Assembly (NCBI RefSeq): GCF_001695575.1 | Contig: NZ_LUAX01000007.1 | Location: 1,488,001 to 1,552,000 of the forward strand | Direction: 5' to 3' | From: Vibrio europaeus | Lineage (GTDB): Bacteria > Pseudomonadota > Gammaproteobacteria > Enterobacterales > Vibrionaceae | Length of the DNA stretch: 64,000 nt | Part shown: positions 1 to 7,727 of the stretch, in pieces | Position numbering within the stretch: position 1 is the first letter of the stretch | Layout of the letters: every line of letters begins with the position of its first letter | The notes under the pieces: generated by a model | What the model was told of the DNA's origin: nothing | Databases searched by the model: none | The model's input: only the letters and a program-made list of their open reading frames with translations | Made by a program: the position numbers and the translations under genes

Positions 1-1012
1 CATTAAAAACGGCGCGAAACAGTAACGAACGATCGCCTAAAATAGTGCAGCTTTGGTCTTGTCGATAGGTAATGCTTTGTCGCTTTTGTTCAGCAAGAGG
101 TGTAATGAATTCGATGGCATCACTGACGATACTTCCGAGCTCAACTTTCTCTGTTGCTAGGTTGATTTGTCCGCTATTGATTTTGGCAATTTCGAGCATA
201 CTGTTAAAAAGCGATAAGATCAGTTCGAGTTCATCATGGCAGGCGGAAAACTGCTCTTGTTGAGACTCTGAGAGATCTTTACTCGATAGAATTTCTTCCA
301 GACGCAGCTTCAATCTTGCCATTGGTGTGCGCATGTCATGAGCAAGACCCACAGTCAAAGACTTCAACGTCGTCTCATTTGTTGCCATTTGCTCAATCAT
401 ATAGTTAAGGTGAATCGCTAAGATATCGAATTCATCATCTTTTTCTGAGACCGAAAGTTTAACCTCTCGCTCACCACACAAGACGCGGTTCATAGCGCGG
501 TTTACTTTCTCTAATCGTTTTAAGATCAGCAATGAAAAGAATAAGGCGGTGCTAAGCATCACCGCAACAGGCATAATGATGCCAGAAAACACAATCGGTG
601 CGAGAGACTCACGGTGCGCTTCAACAACACTGGGGTTAACACCGATTTCTAATCGAAAATCATCACCAAGCAAGATGTTAGTCTTCTCACTAGGTAAGGC
701 GGCAATGGGATAGTAATGGGTGTTTAATATCGGCTCCATCGGCTCGACAAGTCGATAGTAAAAAGGGGTCTGAGACGCTTGCTTGGCTTCTAAAAGGCTT
801 TCAACGTTTGATTTACCTTGAGTGGCGGCAAAACTAAACTCCTGAATTTCATCGTTGAGTTGCTTGGTCAATTGTTGGCGGTGAAAGGCGTCTGAATCGA
901 CATAAAGTTGCCTTATAACAACAGTGTTAGCAGCGGCAACGAGCACAAACAAGCCCATTAAGGTTTTAAAGACGGAAGAGCGGGTGAGGGTATAGTTATC
1001 GACGAAGGACAT
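1..1012 (-). CDS. Sensor histidine kinase, CusS/QseC type, partial at the left edge
   Basis: This is an inner-membrane sensor kinase that would phosphorylate the response regulator encoded just upstream of it. About 337 codons are visible; the ATPase domain lies beyond the window edge. Reading from the start at 1012 there is an N-terminal membrane helix (about residues 14-34), a periplasmic sensor part of roughly 130 residues, a second membrane helix, a HAMP-like linker and a dimerisation/phosphoacceptor motif LAHDMRTPMARL containing the conserved His. The ATG lies inside the 3' end of the regulator gene, a 17-nt overlap typical of translationally coupled two-component operons. The signal it senses cannot be read from the sequence. 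Confidence 0.9.
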   Translation of the reverse strand, partial: MSFVDNYTLTRSSVFKTLMGLFVLVAAANTVVIRQLYVDSDAFHRQQLTKQLNDEIQEFSFAATQGKSNVESLLEAKQASQTPFYYRLVEPMEPILNTHYYPIAALPSEKTNILLGDDFRLEIGVNPSVVEAHRESLAPIVFSGIIMPVAVMLSTALFFSLLILKRLEKVNRAMNRVLCGEREVKLSVSEKDDEFDILAIHLNYMIEQMATNETTLKSLTVGLAHDMRTPMARLKLRLEEILSSKDLSESQQEQFSACHDELELILSLFNSMLEIAKINSGQINLATEKVELGSIVSDAIEFITPLAEQKRQSITYRQDQSCTILGDRSLLFRAVFN

Positions 1013-1670
1013 AACCTGCCCCTCTTACGGTATGTAGTAACCCAGTACAACCGGCCTCTTCAAGCTTGCGCCTTAGGTTCGCTACGTGGACATCAATAAC
1101 GTTGGTCTTAGGATCAAAATGATAGCTCCAGATACTCTCAAACAAACGCATACGTGACACAACTTGTTCGTGGTGTTCAATAAAGTGTTGAATGAGTTGA
1201 AACTCCTTAGGTTGAAGAAGCAACTCTTGGTTGTTGCAGGTAAATTTATGTGCTTTGAGATCGATTTTTAAGCAGTCGTAGCTAAGGGTATGAGAAGGAG
1301 GGGATGCACGATGTGCTCGATTGATGATGATATCGACCCGGGCGATAAGTTCAGCGAGTGCGAACGGTTTGATAAGATAGTCATCACTGCCTGCTTGTAA
1401 TCCATCAACGCGATCTTCGATGCTGTCCATCGCACTTAGAATAAGAACGGGAATATTGTTATCTGTTGCTCTAATCGCGGACAGTACTTTCATTCCATCG
1501 AGGTAAGGTAGCATTCGGTCAAGAATGATCAGTTGATAGTCGCTACTTAGCGCCATCATCAAACCTTTTTTGCCATCCTCAGCCTGATCAACCGCATAAC
1601 CATGCTCTTGCAATCCTTTGGATACAAATTCACGAGTGGTTTGGTCGTCTTCAATGATTAATATTTTCAC
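996..1670 (-). CDS. OmpR/PhoB-family response regulator (CusR/QseB-like)
   Basis: This is a DNA-binding response regulator with an N-terminal receiver domain (acidic pair in IIEDD, phospho-acceptor Asp in LIILDRMLP) and a C-terminal winged helix ending GAGYVLRR, typical of the family. An in-frame ATG exists at 1688, but a GGGGG Shine-Dalgarno sits 5-6 nt before a GTG at 1670. Starting there gives MKILIIEDD, with the phospho-Asp at residue 51 as in CusR and QseB, so I prefer 1670. It is the first gene of an operon with the kinase. Resemblance to CusR is by sequence pattern only; metal sensing is not shown. Confidence 0.93.
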   Translation of the reverse strand: MKILIIEDDQTTREFVSKGLQEHGYAVDQAEDGKKGLMMALSSDYQLIILDRMLPYLDGMKVLSAIRATDNNIPVLILSAMDSIEDRVDGLQAGSDDYLIKPFALAELIARVDIIINRAHRASPPSHTLSYDCLKIDLKAHKFTCNNQELLLQPKEFQLIQHFIEHHEQVVSRMRLFESIWSYHFDPKTNVIDVHVANLRRKLEEAGCTGLLHTVRGAGYVLRR

Positions 1671-1730
1671 AATAACCCCCATTTCCATAGCGTGGGGTTA
1701 TCATAACGAATAAGGTTCTGATTTTAAGAA

Positions 1731-1763
1731 GAAAAAATAAGGCTCGCGTGACTAATGCGAGCC
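1731..1763 (-). terminator. Rho-independent terminator for the DUF3010 gene
   Basis: A 7-bp stem (GGCTCGC/GCGAGCC at 1741-1747 and 1757-1763) is followed on the minus strand by an AT tract with a run of T. It lies between the DUF3010 gene and the two-component operon, so it separates the two transcripts. Confidence 0.7.
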
Positions 1764-1892
1764 ATATCGGTTTAGGGGGTAAACCGAAAAACGTTGTAGA
1801 TTAAGGATTTACAGATTAACTCAGCACTTATTTAGTGAGCCTTAACGAAACATTAAGATTTGTTAATCTGGTCATTCTAACTAAACGTTTGA

Positions 1893-2321
1893 TTATCCGC
1901 GCATCATTGCACATGCGTAAGCTGTGGCAAATGCTTGCTCTTGATACTGCTTTAAACCGGTATCTTTAAATTGAATGCCTAGCGGGTTGCGTTTTAGGCT
2001 CTCTTTGATAGCCGTTGGCGCCACAACTTCTACGTTCAAGTCATCGATAAGCTGAATGGCAGCTTCTAATTTGAAACCTACCGCGCCGCCTGCGAACTTA
2101 CCTTTTGTTTGACGTTGGCGAATGACGACTTTTTCGATTTTGTAGTCTTCTATCAACTTGGCAAAAGAGAATTGGAATTTCTTCATCTCTTGTGTGTCGT
2201 TGGCATTACCAATGCTTAGTTTTGCTACGCGGCAGTCTGGTAAATGAACGACCCCATTCTCATGCGAAAGAAGACAGATTACCGCATCGTTACCTTTTAG
2301 CTCTACACCACAAATTTTCAT
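1893..2321 (-). CDS. DUF3010 family protein
   Basis: This is a 142-residue soluble protein that I recognise as the DUF3010 family, common in Vibrio and Shewanella and without a known function. It starts MKICGVELKGND and has a mixed alpha/beta pattern that could be an RNase H/actin-like fold (beta strands, then VVIRQRQTKGKFAGGAVG, then a helical part). There is no signal peptide or membrane segment. It appears monocistronic, with its own terminator. Function is unknown. Confidence 0.8.
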   Translation of the reverse strand: MKICGVELKGNDAVICLLSHENGVVHLPDCRVAKLSIGNANDTQEMKKFQFSFAKLIEDYKIEKVVIRQRQTKGKFAGGAVGFKLEAAIQLIDDLNVEVVAPTAIKESLKRNPLGIQFKDTGLKQYQEQAFATAYACAMMRG

Positions 2322-2420
2322 GTTTTCACCTAGTTGTTTGTTAGCGGCGCCATTATATCGACCATTTGTGACTTATCGAGCTTTTTATGCAGTGATTGTT
2401 GGGAACAAAGTGAGGAAAGA

Positions 2421-2448
2421 CAAAGGAGCTCAGTGACAGTTGAGCTCC
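2421..2448 (-). terminator. Possible terminator after the cystatin-like lipoprotein gene
   Basis: GGAGCTCA (2425-2432) pairs with TGAGCTCC (2441-2448) around an 8-nt loop. On the minus strand it is followed by a broken T tract. It lies 25-50 nt downstream of the lipoprotein stop, so it may end that transcript; the T tract is weak. Confidence 0.45.
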
Positions 2449-2472
2449 AGAGATTTAGTTTGAAACTGGGTG

Positions 2473-2856
2473 TTATGGGCAGAGCTTACCGAGGGTAGGT
2501 TGTTGAGTGATCGAGAACTCATCGTCAAGAGATTGGTAAACAATCGCATTCCAAACTTCGCCATTTTCGAGCTCAAATTCCACCGCGTAGTTCATTCCAG
2601 CGACAACTTGAGTACGCACATCTGTGATCTGCTTTAACGGAGACTGAGAAGCGATTTGGTTGAGGACAAGGTCAACGGCCTTCTCTGCTTCAGGTGTCAC
2701 CTCACCCGGAGGGTAGAAGCCTCCTGGCATCGCTTCGCTGTTACACATAGGGTTGTGTGGCATAGTTGAAATCTGCTCTTGGTTAATTGACGTCGCTTGG
2801 TTACAACCCGCTAGGATAGCGACAGAGACGACTGACATTAGGATAACTTTTTTCAT
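2473..2856 (-). CDS. Small lipoprotein with a cystatin-like domain
   Basis: This 127-residue protein begins with a lipoprotein signal peptide (MKKVILMSVVSVAILAGC, lipobox LAGC, acylated Cys at residue 18). The mature part has a Gly-Gly stretch (MPGGFYPPG), a helix (TPEAEKAVDLVLNQ) and a strand-loop motif QVVAGMNYAVEFEL. The order Gly, long helix, then QxVxG is the arrangement of cystatins, the inhibitors of papain-type cysteine proteases. A Cys pair (in NPMCNSE and at the C-terminal KLCP) could form a disulfide. It would sit in the periplasm attached to a membrane. The cystatin-like fold is my inference from the motif pattern; inhibition is not shown. Confidence 0.75.
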   Translation of the reverse strand: MKKVILMSVVSVAILAGCNQATSINQEQISTMPHNPMCNSEAMPGGFYPPGEVTPEAEKAVDLVLNQIASQSPLKQITDVRTQVVAGMNYAVEFELENGEVWNAIVYQSLDDEFSITQQPTLGKLCP

Positions 2857-2971
2857 GCTTACTCCATGAATTAATCATTAATGAGTTTGTTTTTCTTCAT
2901 TGGTTGAATTTGACTCAAGTATCAAATGAAATCTAACTCATAAATGGTTTTATTAAGTCAGGGAAATGCAA

Positions 2972-2998
2972 TAAAAAAGCCGCTTTAGATAAAGCGGC
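2972..2998 (-). terminator. Rho-independent terminator for the DUF3316-like gene
   Basis: A GCCGCTTT/AAAGCGGC stem with a 4-nt loop is followed on the minus strand by six T residues, 24 nt after the stop codon of the upstream gene. Confidence 0.85.
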
Positions 2999-3021
2999 AA
3001 GGCAGGTGGAACGATAAACGG

Positions 3022-3366
3022 TTAGCTGTTGCCGCTTTCGCGGTATTTGTATTGATAATCAACATCTAGAATAGCTTTGTACTGAATGTTTCCTGGAGCG
3101 CTAGCAAATTCTTCTATCTGTACTGTCATATCATTGAGCTTGACGCTTGGGTAAACCACATTGTTTTGTGGAATATGCAACTTGGTTTTAAGCTGCGCAG
3201 GGTTCAATGTTTTCATCTCGTCCATGAGGTCAAACGCGGCATCATAGGCTTGTTGCTTAGTTGAATATGCGTCAGTGGTAAAGCTTGTATTTGATGTTGT
3301 TGCACTGGTAGATGCAAATACAGACGCACTCATTACCAACGAAGCTAATAGAATCACTTTTTTCAT
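3022..3366 (-). CDS. Secreted DUF3316-like periplasmic protein
   Basis: This is a 114-residue protein with a cleavable signal peptide (MKKVILLASLVMSASVFA, cleavage after VFA) and a small mixed domain with a conserved-looking ending YQYKYRESGNS. It resembles the DUF3316 family of Vibrio periplasmic proteins, whose role is unknown. SD-like TCAGGAGAAAAG precedes the ATG. It has its own terminator and shares no operon with its neighbours. The family assignment is from memory of the pattern and is moderately sure. Confidence 0.7.
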   Translation of the reverse strand: MKKVILLASLVMSASVFASTSATTSNTSFTTDAYSTKQQAYDAAFDLMDEMKTLNPAQLKTKLHIPQNNVVYPSVKLNDMTVQIEEFASAPGNIQYKAILDVDYQYKYRESGNS

Positions 3367-3749
3367 AATCTTTTCTCCTGATGGGTGACCTTCGAGAGAA
3401 ATACTACGCCTAAGGACGTAAGGAGTCTGTCAGGCTGTGTAAGATTACTACTAGGTTTTGTAAAGCTAACCTTTACGTTCGTAACCTGTTCATGACTAAG
3501 TCAATTTGTTGTCAGCGATTTGCGTGTTTAGTGAAGTGAGGGTCAGGGGTGAGGCGTTGCCGCCCTAAAGATTTTATAACCTCGATCCTGTTACTATGAT
3601 CGCGGTTAACTGTTTGTTTGAGCGATGAACATTGAAAAAGAGAGCGGATCTGGTATCCAAGTTGCTTGCGTTGTTGTTACAGACACAAGAGCGTAAAGTG
3701 TCTATGTTAAGAATAATGGTATCAGCAGTGAATTGCGCAGGAACAAGCA
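3367..3749. other. Intergenic region without a supported gene
   Basis: This 383-bp gap separates two divergent genes and so should hold two promoters. I see no hairpin-T-run and no family-like reading frame. A 23-codon frame near 3625 and an out-of-frame TTG-initiated frame running into the next gene have no supporting features. Confidence 0.5.
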
Positions 3750-4580
3750 ATGAAAAAACTAGGAATACTGTTTACTGTCTGTTTAGCTCTGGCTGGGTGT
3801 AGTACCAAGTTTGTCTACAACAATATGGACTGGTTGTTATTGGAGTACCTCGATGACTACGTTGAACTCAATGATTCTCAAGAAGAGATTGTTAGTCAAA
3901 AGGTAGCCGTCTTAAGTGAGTGGCATCGTACACAAGAAATCCCCCATTATGTTGAACATCTTGATGAGCTAATGGCAATCGAGCCTAACACGTTCACAAT
4001 GGATCAACTTAAAGATCAAGAAGCTAAATTTCAGCAGCATTCGCAGCGCCTTGTGGCGAGAGTTGCACCTGAGCTTTATTCCATTACAAGAGAGTTATCT
4101 AACGATCAAGTTGAAGAGCTGATGAACAGTATTCGTGTTCGTCATACCAAATACAAAAGGAAATACCAAAAACTTTCCGACTCAGAAATCAAAGAGCGTT
4201 ATAAAGAGCGCATTGAAGAGAATCTAGAAACTTGGCTTGGTCGTCTAACCAAGCAACAACACGCGTTATTAGATGATTGGGTAGCGGATCTGTATGTCAC
4301 TTCTCATGATTGGATTAATCACCAAACAAAAATGCGTATTGAAGTGAATACCTTACTATCGAATCGTCTCGATATGGCTAAGTTCCAGCCAGAGTTTCAA
4401 CAGTTAATGTTTAACCCAAACAGCTTCTATGCGCCGGAACTTGAGCAAAAAATTGATCACAATAAACAAGTTGCGAATCAGTATCTGGTGAAAGTCATTA
4501 ACTCTATGACCACTAAGCAGACGAAGCACTATCGTGAAGAGTTGCAAGACTGGAAAGAACTTGCACTCGATATTCAGTAA
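3750..4580 (+). CDS. DUF6279 family lipoprotein
   Basis: This 276-residue protein has a lipobox (LALAGC, Cys about residue 17) directly followed by STKFVYNNMDWLLLEYLDDYVEL, the hallmark start of DUF6279 lipoproteins. The rest is highly charged and helical, with no membrane segment, and would lie in the periplasm anchored to the outer or inner membrane. Function is not known. It is followed after about 90 bp by the TauE-type transporter gene on the same strand, but without clear coupling. Confidence 0.8.
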   Translation: MKKLGILFTVCLALAGCSTKFVYNNMDWLLLEYLDDYVELNDSQEEIVSQKVAVLSEWHRTQEIPHYVEHLDELMAIEPNTFTMDQLKDQEAKFQQHSQRLVARVAPELYSITRELSNDQVEELMNSIRVRHTKYKRKYQKLSDSEIKERYKERIEENLETWLGRLTKQQHALLDDWVADLYVTSHDWINHQTKMRIEVNTLLSNRLDMAKFQPEFQQLMFNPNSFYAPELEQKIDHNKQVANQYLVKVINSMTTKQTKHYREELQDWKELALDIQ

Positions 4581-4668
4581 CTTACGCCACAAAACCAGTA
4601 AAATGCGGTTTGTTTAATAGCTTGAGCAAGCTAGAGTAAGAGGTTCTTTACACAACCTTGCGATAACT

Positions 4669-5433
4669 ATGGAATGGATTCTGTTATTTGGCGCGGGCGT
4701 TTTGGGAGGGATACTCAATAGCATTGCTGGTGGCGGGAGTTTTATCACTTTTCCGGCGCTTATGTTTGTGGGCGTACCTCCTGTCGTTGCGAATGCCACC
4801 AATACTTTTGCTGCATGTGCAGGCTATATCAGCGGTTCCTATGGGTTTAGGCATGATATCGTTGAGTCCAGTGGTTCTATAAAGCGAATCATTGTTCTTA
4901 GTCTTGTTGGTGGCGCACTCGGCGCTTATTTGCTCCTCAGTGTTTCAGAACACCAGTTTTTAACCGCAATTCCTTGGTTACTCCTATTTGCAACTCTACT
5001 ATTTTTGTTTGGTAACCAAATCAACCATTGGACAGCCAACCTTTCTCGTTCAGCCTCACTTCATCCACTGTGGGCGGTAGTTTCTGTCTCAATGTTGCTT
5101 GTTGTCGTCTCTGCATACGGTGGTTTCTTCAACGCAGGCTTAGGTGTTGTGGTGCTGAGCTATTTGGTACTAGCAGGGCATAGTGACATCAACCAAATGA
5201 ATGGCCTAAAGCTGCTAATCTCTTCCTGTGTCTCTCTTATTGCGATAGTGGTGTTCGTGATTGATGGTTCGATAGACTGGGGGCGAGGCGGGGCAGTGAT
5301 GGTGGGGACGCTATTAGGGGGCTATGTCGCGGCAAGAGTCTCGCGAAAAGTAGAGCAGCATTACGTTAAAGGCTTTGTCGCCTTGTCTAGCATTGCAATG
5401 ACTGTCTACTTTTTCTTAGATGTCTATCTTTAA
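4669..5433 (+). CDS. TSUP family (TauE/SafE-type) membrane transporter
   Basis: This 254-residue protein is almost wholly hydrophobic with about seven to eight membrane helices. The N-terminal repeat GVLGGILNSIAGGGSFITFPAL and the internal counterpart YGGFFNAGLGVVVLSYL are typical of the sulfite exporter TauE/SafE (TSUP) family, which export sulfur-containing or organic anions. The substrate cannot be assigned. Start is an ATG after a weak SD. A TTG/ATG overlapping frame at 4688 is a shadow. Confidence 0.88.
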   Translation: MEWILLFGAGVLGGILNSIAGGGSFITFPALMFVGVPPVVANATNTFAACAGYISGSYGFRHDIVESSGSIKRIIVLSLVGGALGAYLLLSVSEHQFLTAIPWLLLFATLLFLFGNQINHWTANLSRSASLHPLWAVVSVSMLLVVVSAYGGFFNAGLGVVVLSYLVLAGHSDINQMNGLKLLISSCVSLIAIVVFVIDGSIDWGRGGAVMVGTLLGGYVAARVSRKVEQHYVKGFVALSSIAMTVYFFLDVYL

Positions 5434-5586
5434 AGACGTTTTCCTACCTTGAGAACTATCACACTCATATCTATTTTGATGTCAATTTAGGTTAATTTAG
5501 CTTTCTAAAAGGCATAATAAAAGTGGTCAAGAAAAGGCCATTTGTTTGTCTTTCAAGGCCTTTTCGATTTGCGAATAGAAGGCTTT

Positions 5587-5778
5587 ATGAGTAGAAAACT
5601 AGGCAGAGTCATGTCAAGTAGCCGTATGATTACCTTCGTTGCATTTCTAGCTGCAACATTTGCTTGGATATTGAAGATGCCAGCGCTGTTTACTGTTTCT
5701 TTGATTGCGCTTGTTGCTAGTGGTGGTCTCTATCTCAACGATAAGTATAAGCACCGTAAAGAAGAAAAGAGCGCCTGA
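5587..5778 (+). CDS. Small two-helix membrane protein, unknown function
   Basis: A 63-residue protein starting at the ATG at 5587, which has an AGAAGG ribosome binding site 5 nt upstream; a longer in-frame TTG start at 5542 lacks this. It has two hydrophobic segments (MITFVAFLAATFAWIL and ALFTVSLIALVASGGLYL) and a basic tail KYKHRKEEKSA. Similar tiny membrane proteins are annotated as hypothetical in vibrios. Its stop codon lies within the hairpin that ends the convergent aldehyde dehydrogenase transcript. Confidence 0.65.
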   Translation: MSRKLGRVMSSSRMITFVAFLAATFAWILKMPALFTVSLIALVASGGLYLNDKYKHRKEEKSA

Positions 5779-5787
5779 TGGCGCTCT
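5761..5787 (-). terminator. Terminator of the aldehyde dehydrogenase gene
   Basis: A perfect 8-bp stem (AGAGCGCC at 5768-5775, GGCGCTCT at 5780-5787) is followed on the minus strand by TTTTC. It overlaps the last codons of the convergent small gene. Confidence 0.75.
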
Positions 5788-5797
5788 GAGATGTGTA

Positions 5798-7318
5798 TTA
5801 GAAGAACCCTAATGGGTTAACATCGTAACTGATCAGTAGGTTCTTGGTGTTTTGGTAATGATCGAGCATCATTTTGTGTGTCTCTCGGCCAATACCTGAC
5901 TTCTTATAACCACCAAATGCAGCGTGAGCAGGGTAAGCGTGGTAACAGTTGACCCAGATTCGTCCCGCTTCGATGTTGCGACCCATTCGATACGCTAGGT
6001 TGGCATCGCGAGTCCAAACGCCAGCACCAAGACCGTACTCTGTATCGTTGGCAATCTCGAGCGCTTCTGCTTCATCTTTGAAACTGGTGACCGCAATAAC
6101 AGGGCCAAAGATCTCTTCTTGGAAAACACGCATCTTGTTATTGCCTTCAAGCAACGTAGGTTGAATGTAGTACCCAGACTCAATGGCGTCAGTTTGCTGC
6201 GCAATCTCACCACCAAACACCACTTTCGCACCTTCTTGGCGGCCAATTTCTAGGTAACTTAAAATCTTATCAAATTGTTCCTGAGAAGCCTGCGCGCCAA
6301 CCTGAGTATCAGTGTCGAGTGGGTTGCCTTGTTTGATGGTCTTAGCTCTTTCCGCCACTTTAGCGATGAACTTATCGTAGACAGATTCGTGGACTAATAC
6401 ACGTGATGGACAGGTACATACTTCACCTTGGTTAAAGAACGCAAGCAAAGTACCTTCGATACATTTATCAAGGTATTCGTCTTCGTGGTCAAAGATATCT
6501 GAGAAGTAGATGTTCGGTGATTTACCACCTAGTTCAACTGTCGACGGAATAAGGCTCTCTGCTGCGCATTTCAGAATATGGTTACCAATTTCTGTTGAGC
6601 CCGTAAACGCGAGTTTAGCAATACGGTTGCTGGTTGCGAGTGCTTGGCCTGCTTCGCTACCAAAGCCGTTGACCACATTAACCACCCCGGCAGGAATTAG
6701 GTCACCGATTTTTTCCATCAATAGTAAGATCGAGGTGGGTGTTTGCTCTGCGGGTTTTAAGACGACACAACACCCTGCTGCAAGTGCAGGCGCTAGCTTC
6801 CATGCCGCCATTAACATTGGGAAGTTCCAAGGGATGATTTGCCCAACCACACCAATCGGCTCAGGGAAGTGGTAGCTTGCGGTATTAACATCGAGTTCAG
6901 CGGCACTGCCTTCTTGAGCGCGAATACAGCCTGCAAAGTAACGGAAATGATCGACAACAAGCGGCAAATCCGCGGCTAGTGTTTCACGAACAGGCTTTCC
7001 GTTTTCCCATGTTTCTGCGACAGCAAGCTCTTCTAAGTTCTGCTCAATTCGATCCGCGATTTTAAGCAGAATATTTGAACGTTCAGTTACGCTTGTCGCT
7101 GCCCAACTCGCTCGTACACTATGCGCTGCATCTAACGCGAGGTTAATATCCGCCTCACCAGAACGTGCAACTTTACAGTAAGCTTGACCATTAACAGGTG
7201 AGGTGTTGTCAAAGTATTCACCTGATACAGGCTTCACCCACTCCCCCCCAATGAAATTGTCATAGTGAGTTTTAAAATTAACAATTGAATCTTGGCAGCC
7301 TGGTTGCGCGTAAATCAT
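5798..7318 (-). CDS. NAD-dependent aldehyde dehydrogenase, ExaC/AldB-like
   Basis: This 506-residue enzyme oxidises an aldehyde, probably acetaldehyde, to the acid in the cytoplasm. Visible features are the N-terminal FIGGEWVKP, the cofactor loop GFTGST-like stretch (AFTGSTEIGNHI), the general-base Glu in VELGGKSPN and the catalytic Cys in FNQGEVCTCPSR. It ends NPLGFF, as do the ExaC/AldB acetaldehyde dehydrogenases used in ethanol catabolism. It is divergent from an AcoR-like sigma-54 activator, the usual regulator of this enzyme type. Start ATG at 7318 has AAGGA about 7 nt upstream. Confidence 0.93.
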   Translation of the reverse strand: MIYAQPGCQDSIVNFKTHYDNFIGGEWVKPVSGEYFDNTSPVNGQAYCKVARSGEADINLALDAAHSVRASWAATSVTERSNILLKIADRIEQNLEELAVAETWENGKPVRETLAADLPLVVDHFRYFAGCIRAQEGSAAELDVNTASYHFPEPIGVVGQIIPWNFPMLMAAWKLAPALAAGCCVVLKPAEQTPTSILLLMEKIGDLIPAGVVNVVNGFGSEAGQALATSNRIAKLAFTGSTEIGNHILKCAAESLIPSTVELGGKSPNIYFSDIFDHEDEYLDKCIEGTLLAFFNQGEVCTCPSRVLVHESVYDKFIAKVAERAKTIKQGNPLDTDTQVGAQASQEQFDKILSYLEIGRQEGAKVVFGGEIAQQTDAIESGYYIQPTLLEGNNKMRVFQEEIFGPVIAVTSFKDEAEALEIANDTEYGLGAGVWTRDANLAYRMGRNIEAGRIWVNCYHAYPAHAAFGGYKKSGIGRETHKMMLDHYQNTKNLLISYDVNPLGFF

Positions 7319-7727
7319 ATATTTATCCTTGTTGTTTTAGTTTTATTACATTAATGAGCCCCAAAAGGGGTAGGTGTGACATTAATAAATCGAACATATA
7401 TAGGTATAACCATTTTGTGAATTATGGTAATCATAAGTGATCCTTAAAAGTCAGGGTGGTGTAATAAATGTGTCTATAAGCACTCAGTTGAGACATTTGT
7501 CCAGTTTGACCTATCAGTTATGGACTCTTTCTGGCTACCCAAATCACGTATGTACATACGCAAATCACAGACCAATTGTTAAAAACTTGTTGTAATTATT
7601 TTCTGGAGCTAGAGTATTCAAGGCTTAAAGAAAGATGTTTTAAACACAAAGTAGAGGAACGAGTTGTTAACAAAATGTTCAACTGTTCCAAATTGGTACA
7701 ACTCGAGTGTTCAAAGTTGGAACAGGT
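7319..7727. other. Divergent regulatory region between aldehyde dehydrogenase and AcoR-like activator
   Basis: This 409-bp gap holds the promoters of both genes. Two 17-bp near-palindromes lie at its right end (separate entry). Reading the minus strand toward the dehydrogenase I found no GG-N10-GC element of a standard sigma-54 promoter, so a degenerate one or another sigma factor must be assumed. A 74-codon frame at 7576-7800 overlaps the regulator start and looks spurious. Confidence 0.55.
7684..7724. promoter_or_regulatory. Twin 17-bp operator-like palindromes
   Basis: TGTTCCAAATTGGTACA (7684-7700) and TGTTCAAAGTTGGAACA (7708-7724) are two near-perfect palindromes, each 7 of 8 base pairs matched around one central base, with centres 24 bp apart. 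They end 3 nt before the ATG at 7728. They fit activator-binding sites for the adjacent sigma-54 regulator, acting on the divergent gene from about 370-400 bp and perhaps repressing its own gene. Confidence 0.6.

Noticed and set aside
3625..3750. Small open frames upstream of the DUF6279 gene, one running from a TTG into it
   Set aside because: No ribosome site, signal or family-like pattern; one runs out of frame through the lipoprotein gene.
5542..5586. Longer start for the 63-residue membrane protein at a TTG
   Set aside because: The ATG at 5587 has a good AGAAGG site; the TTG does not.
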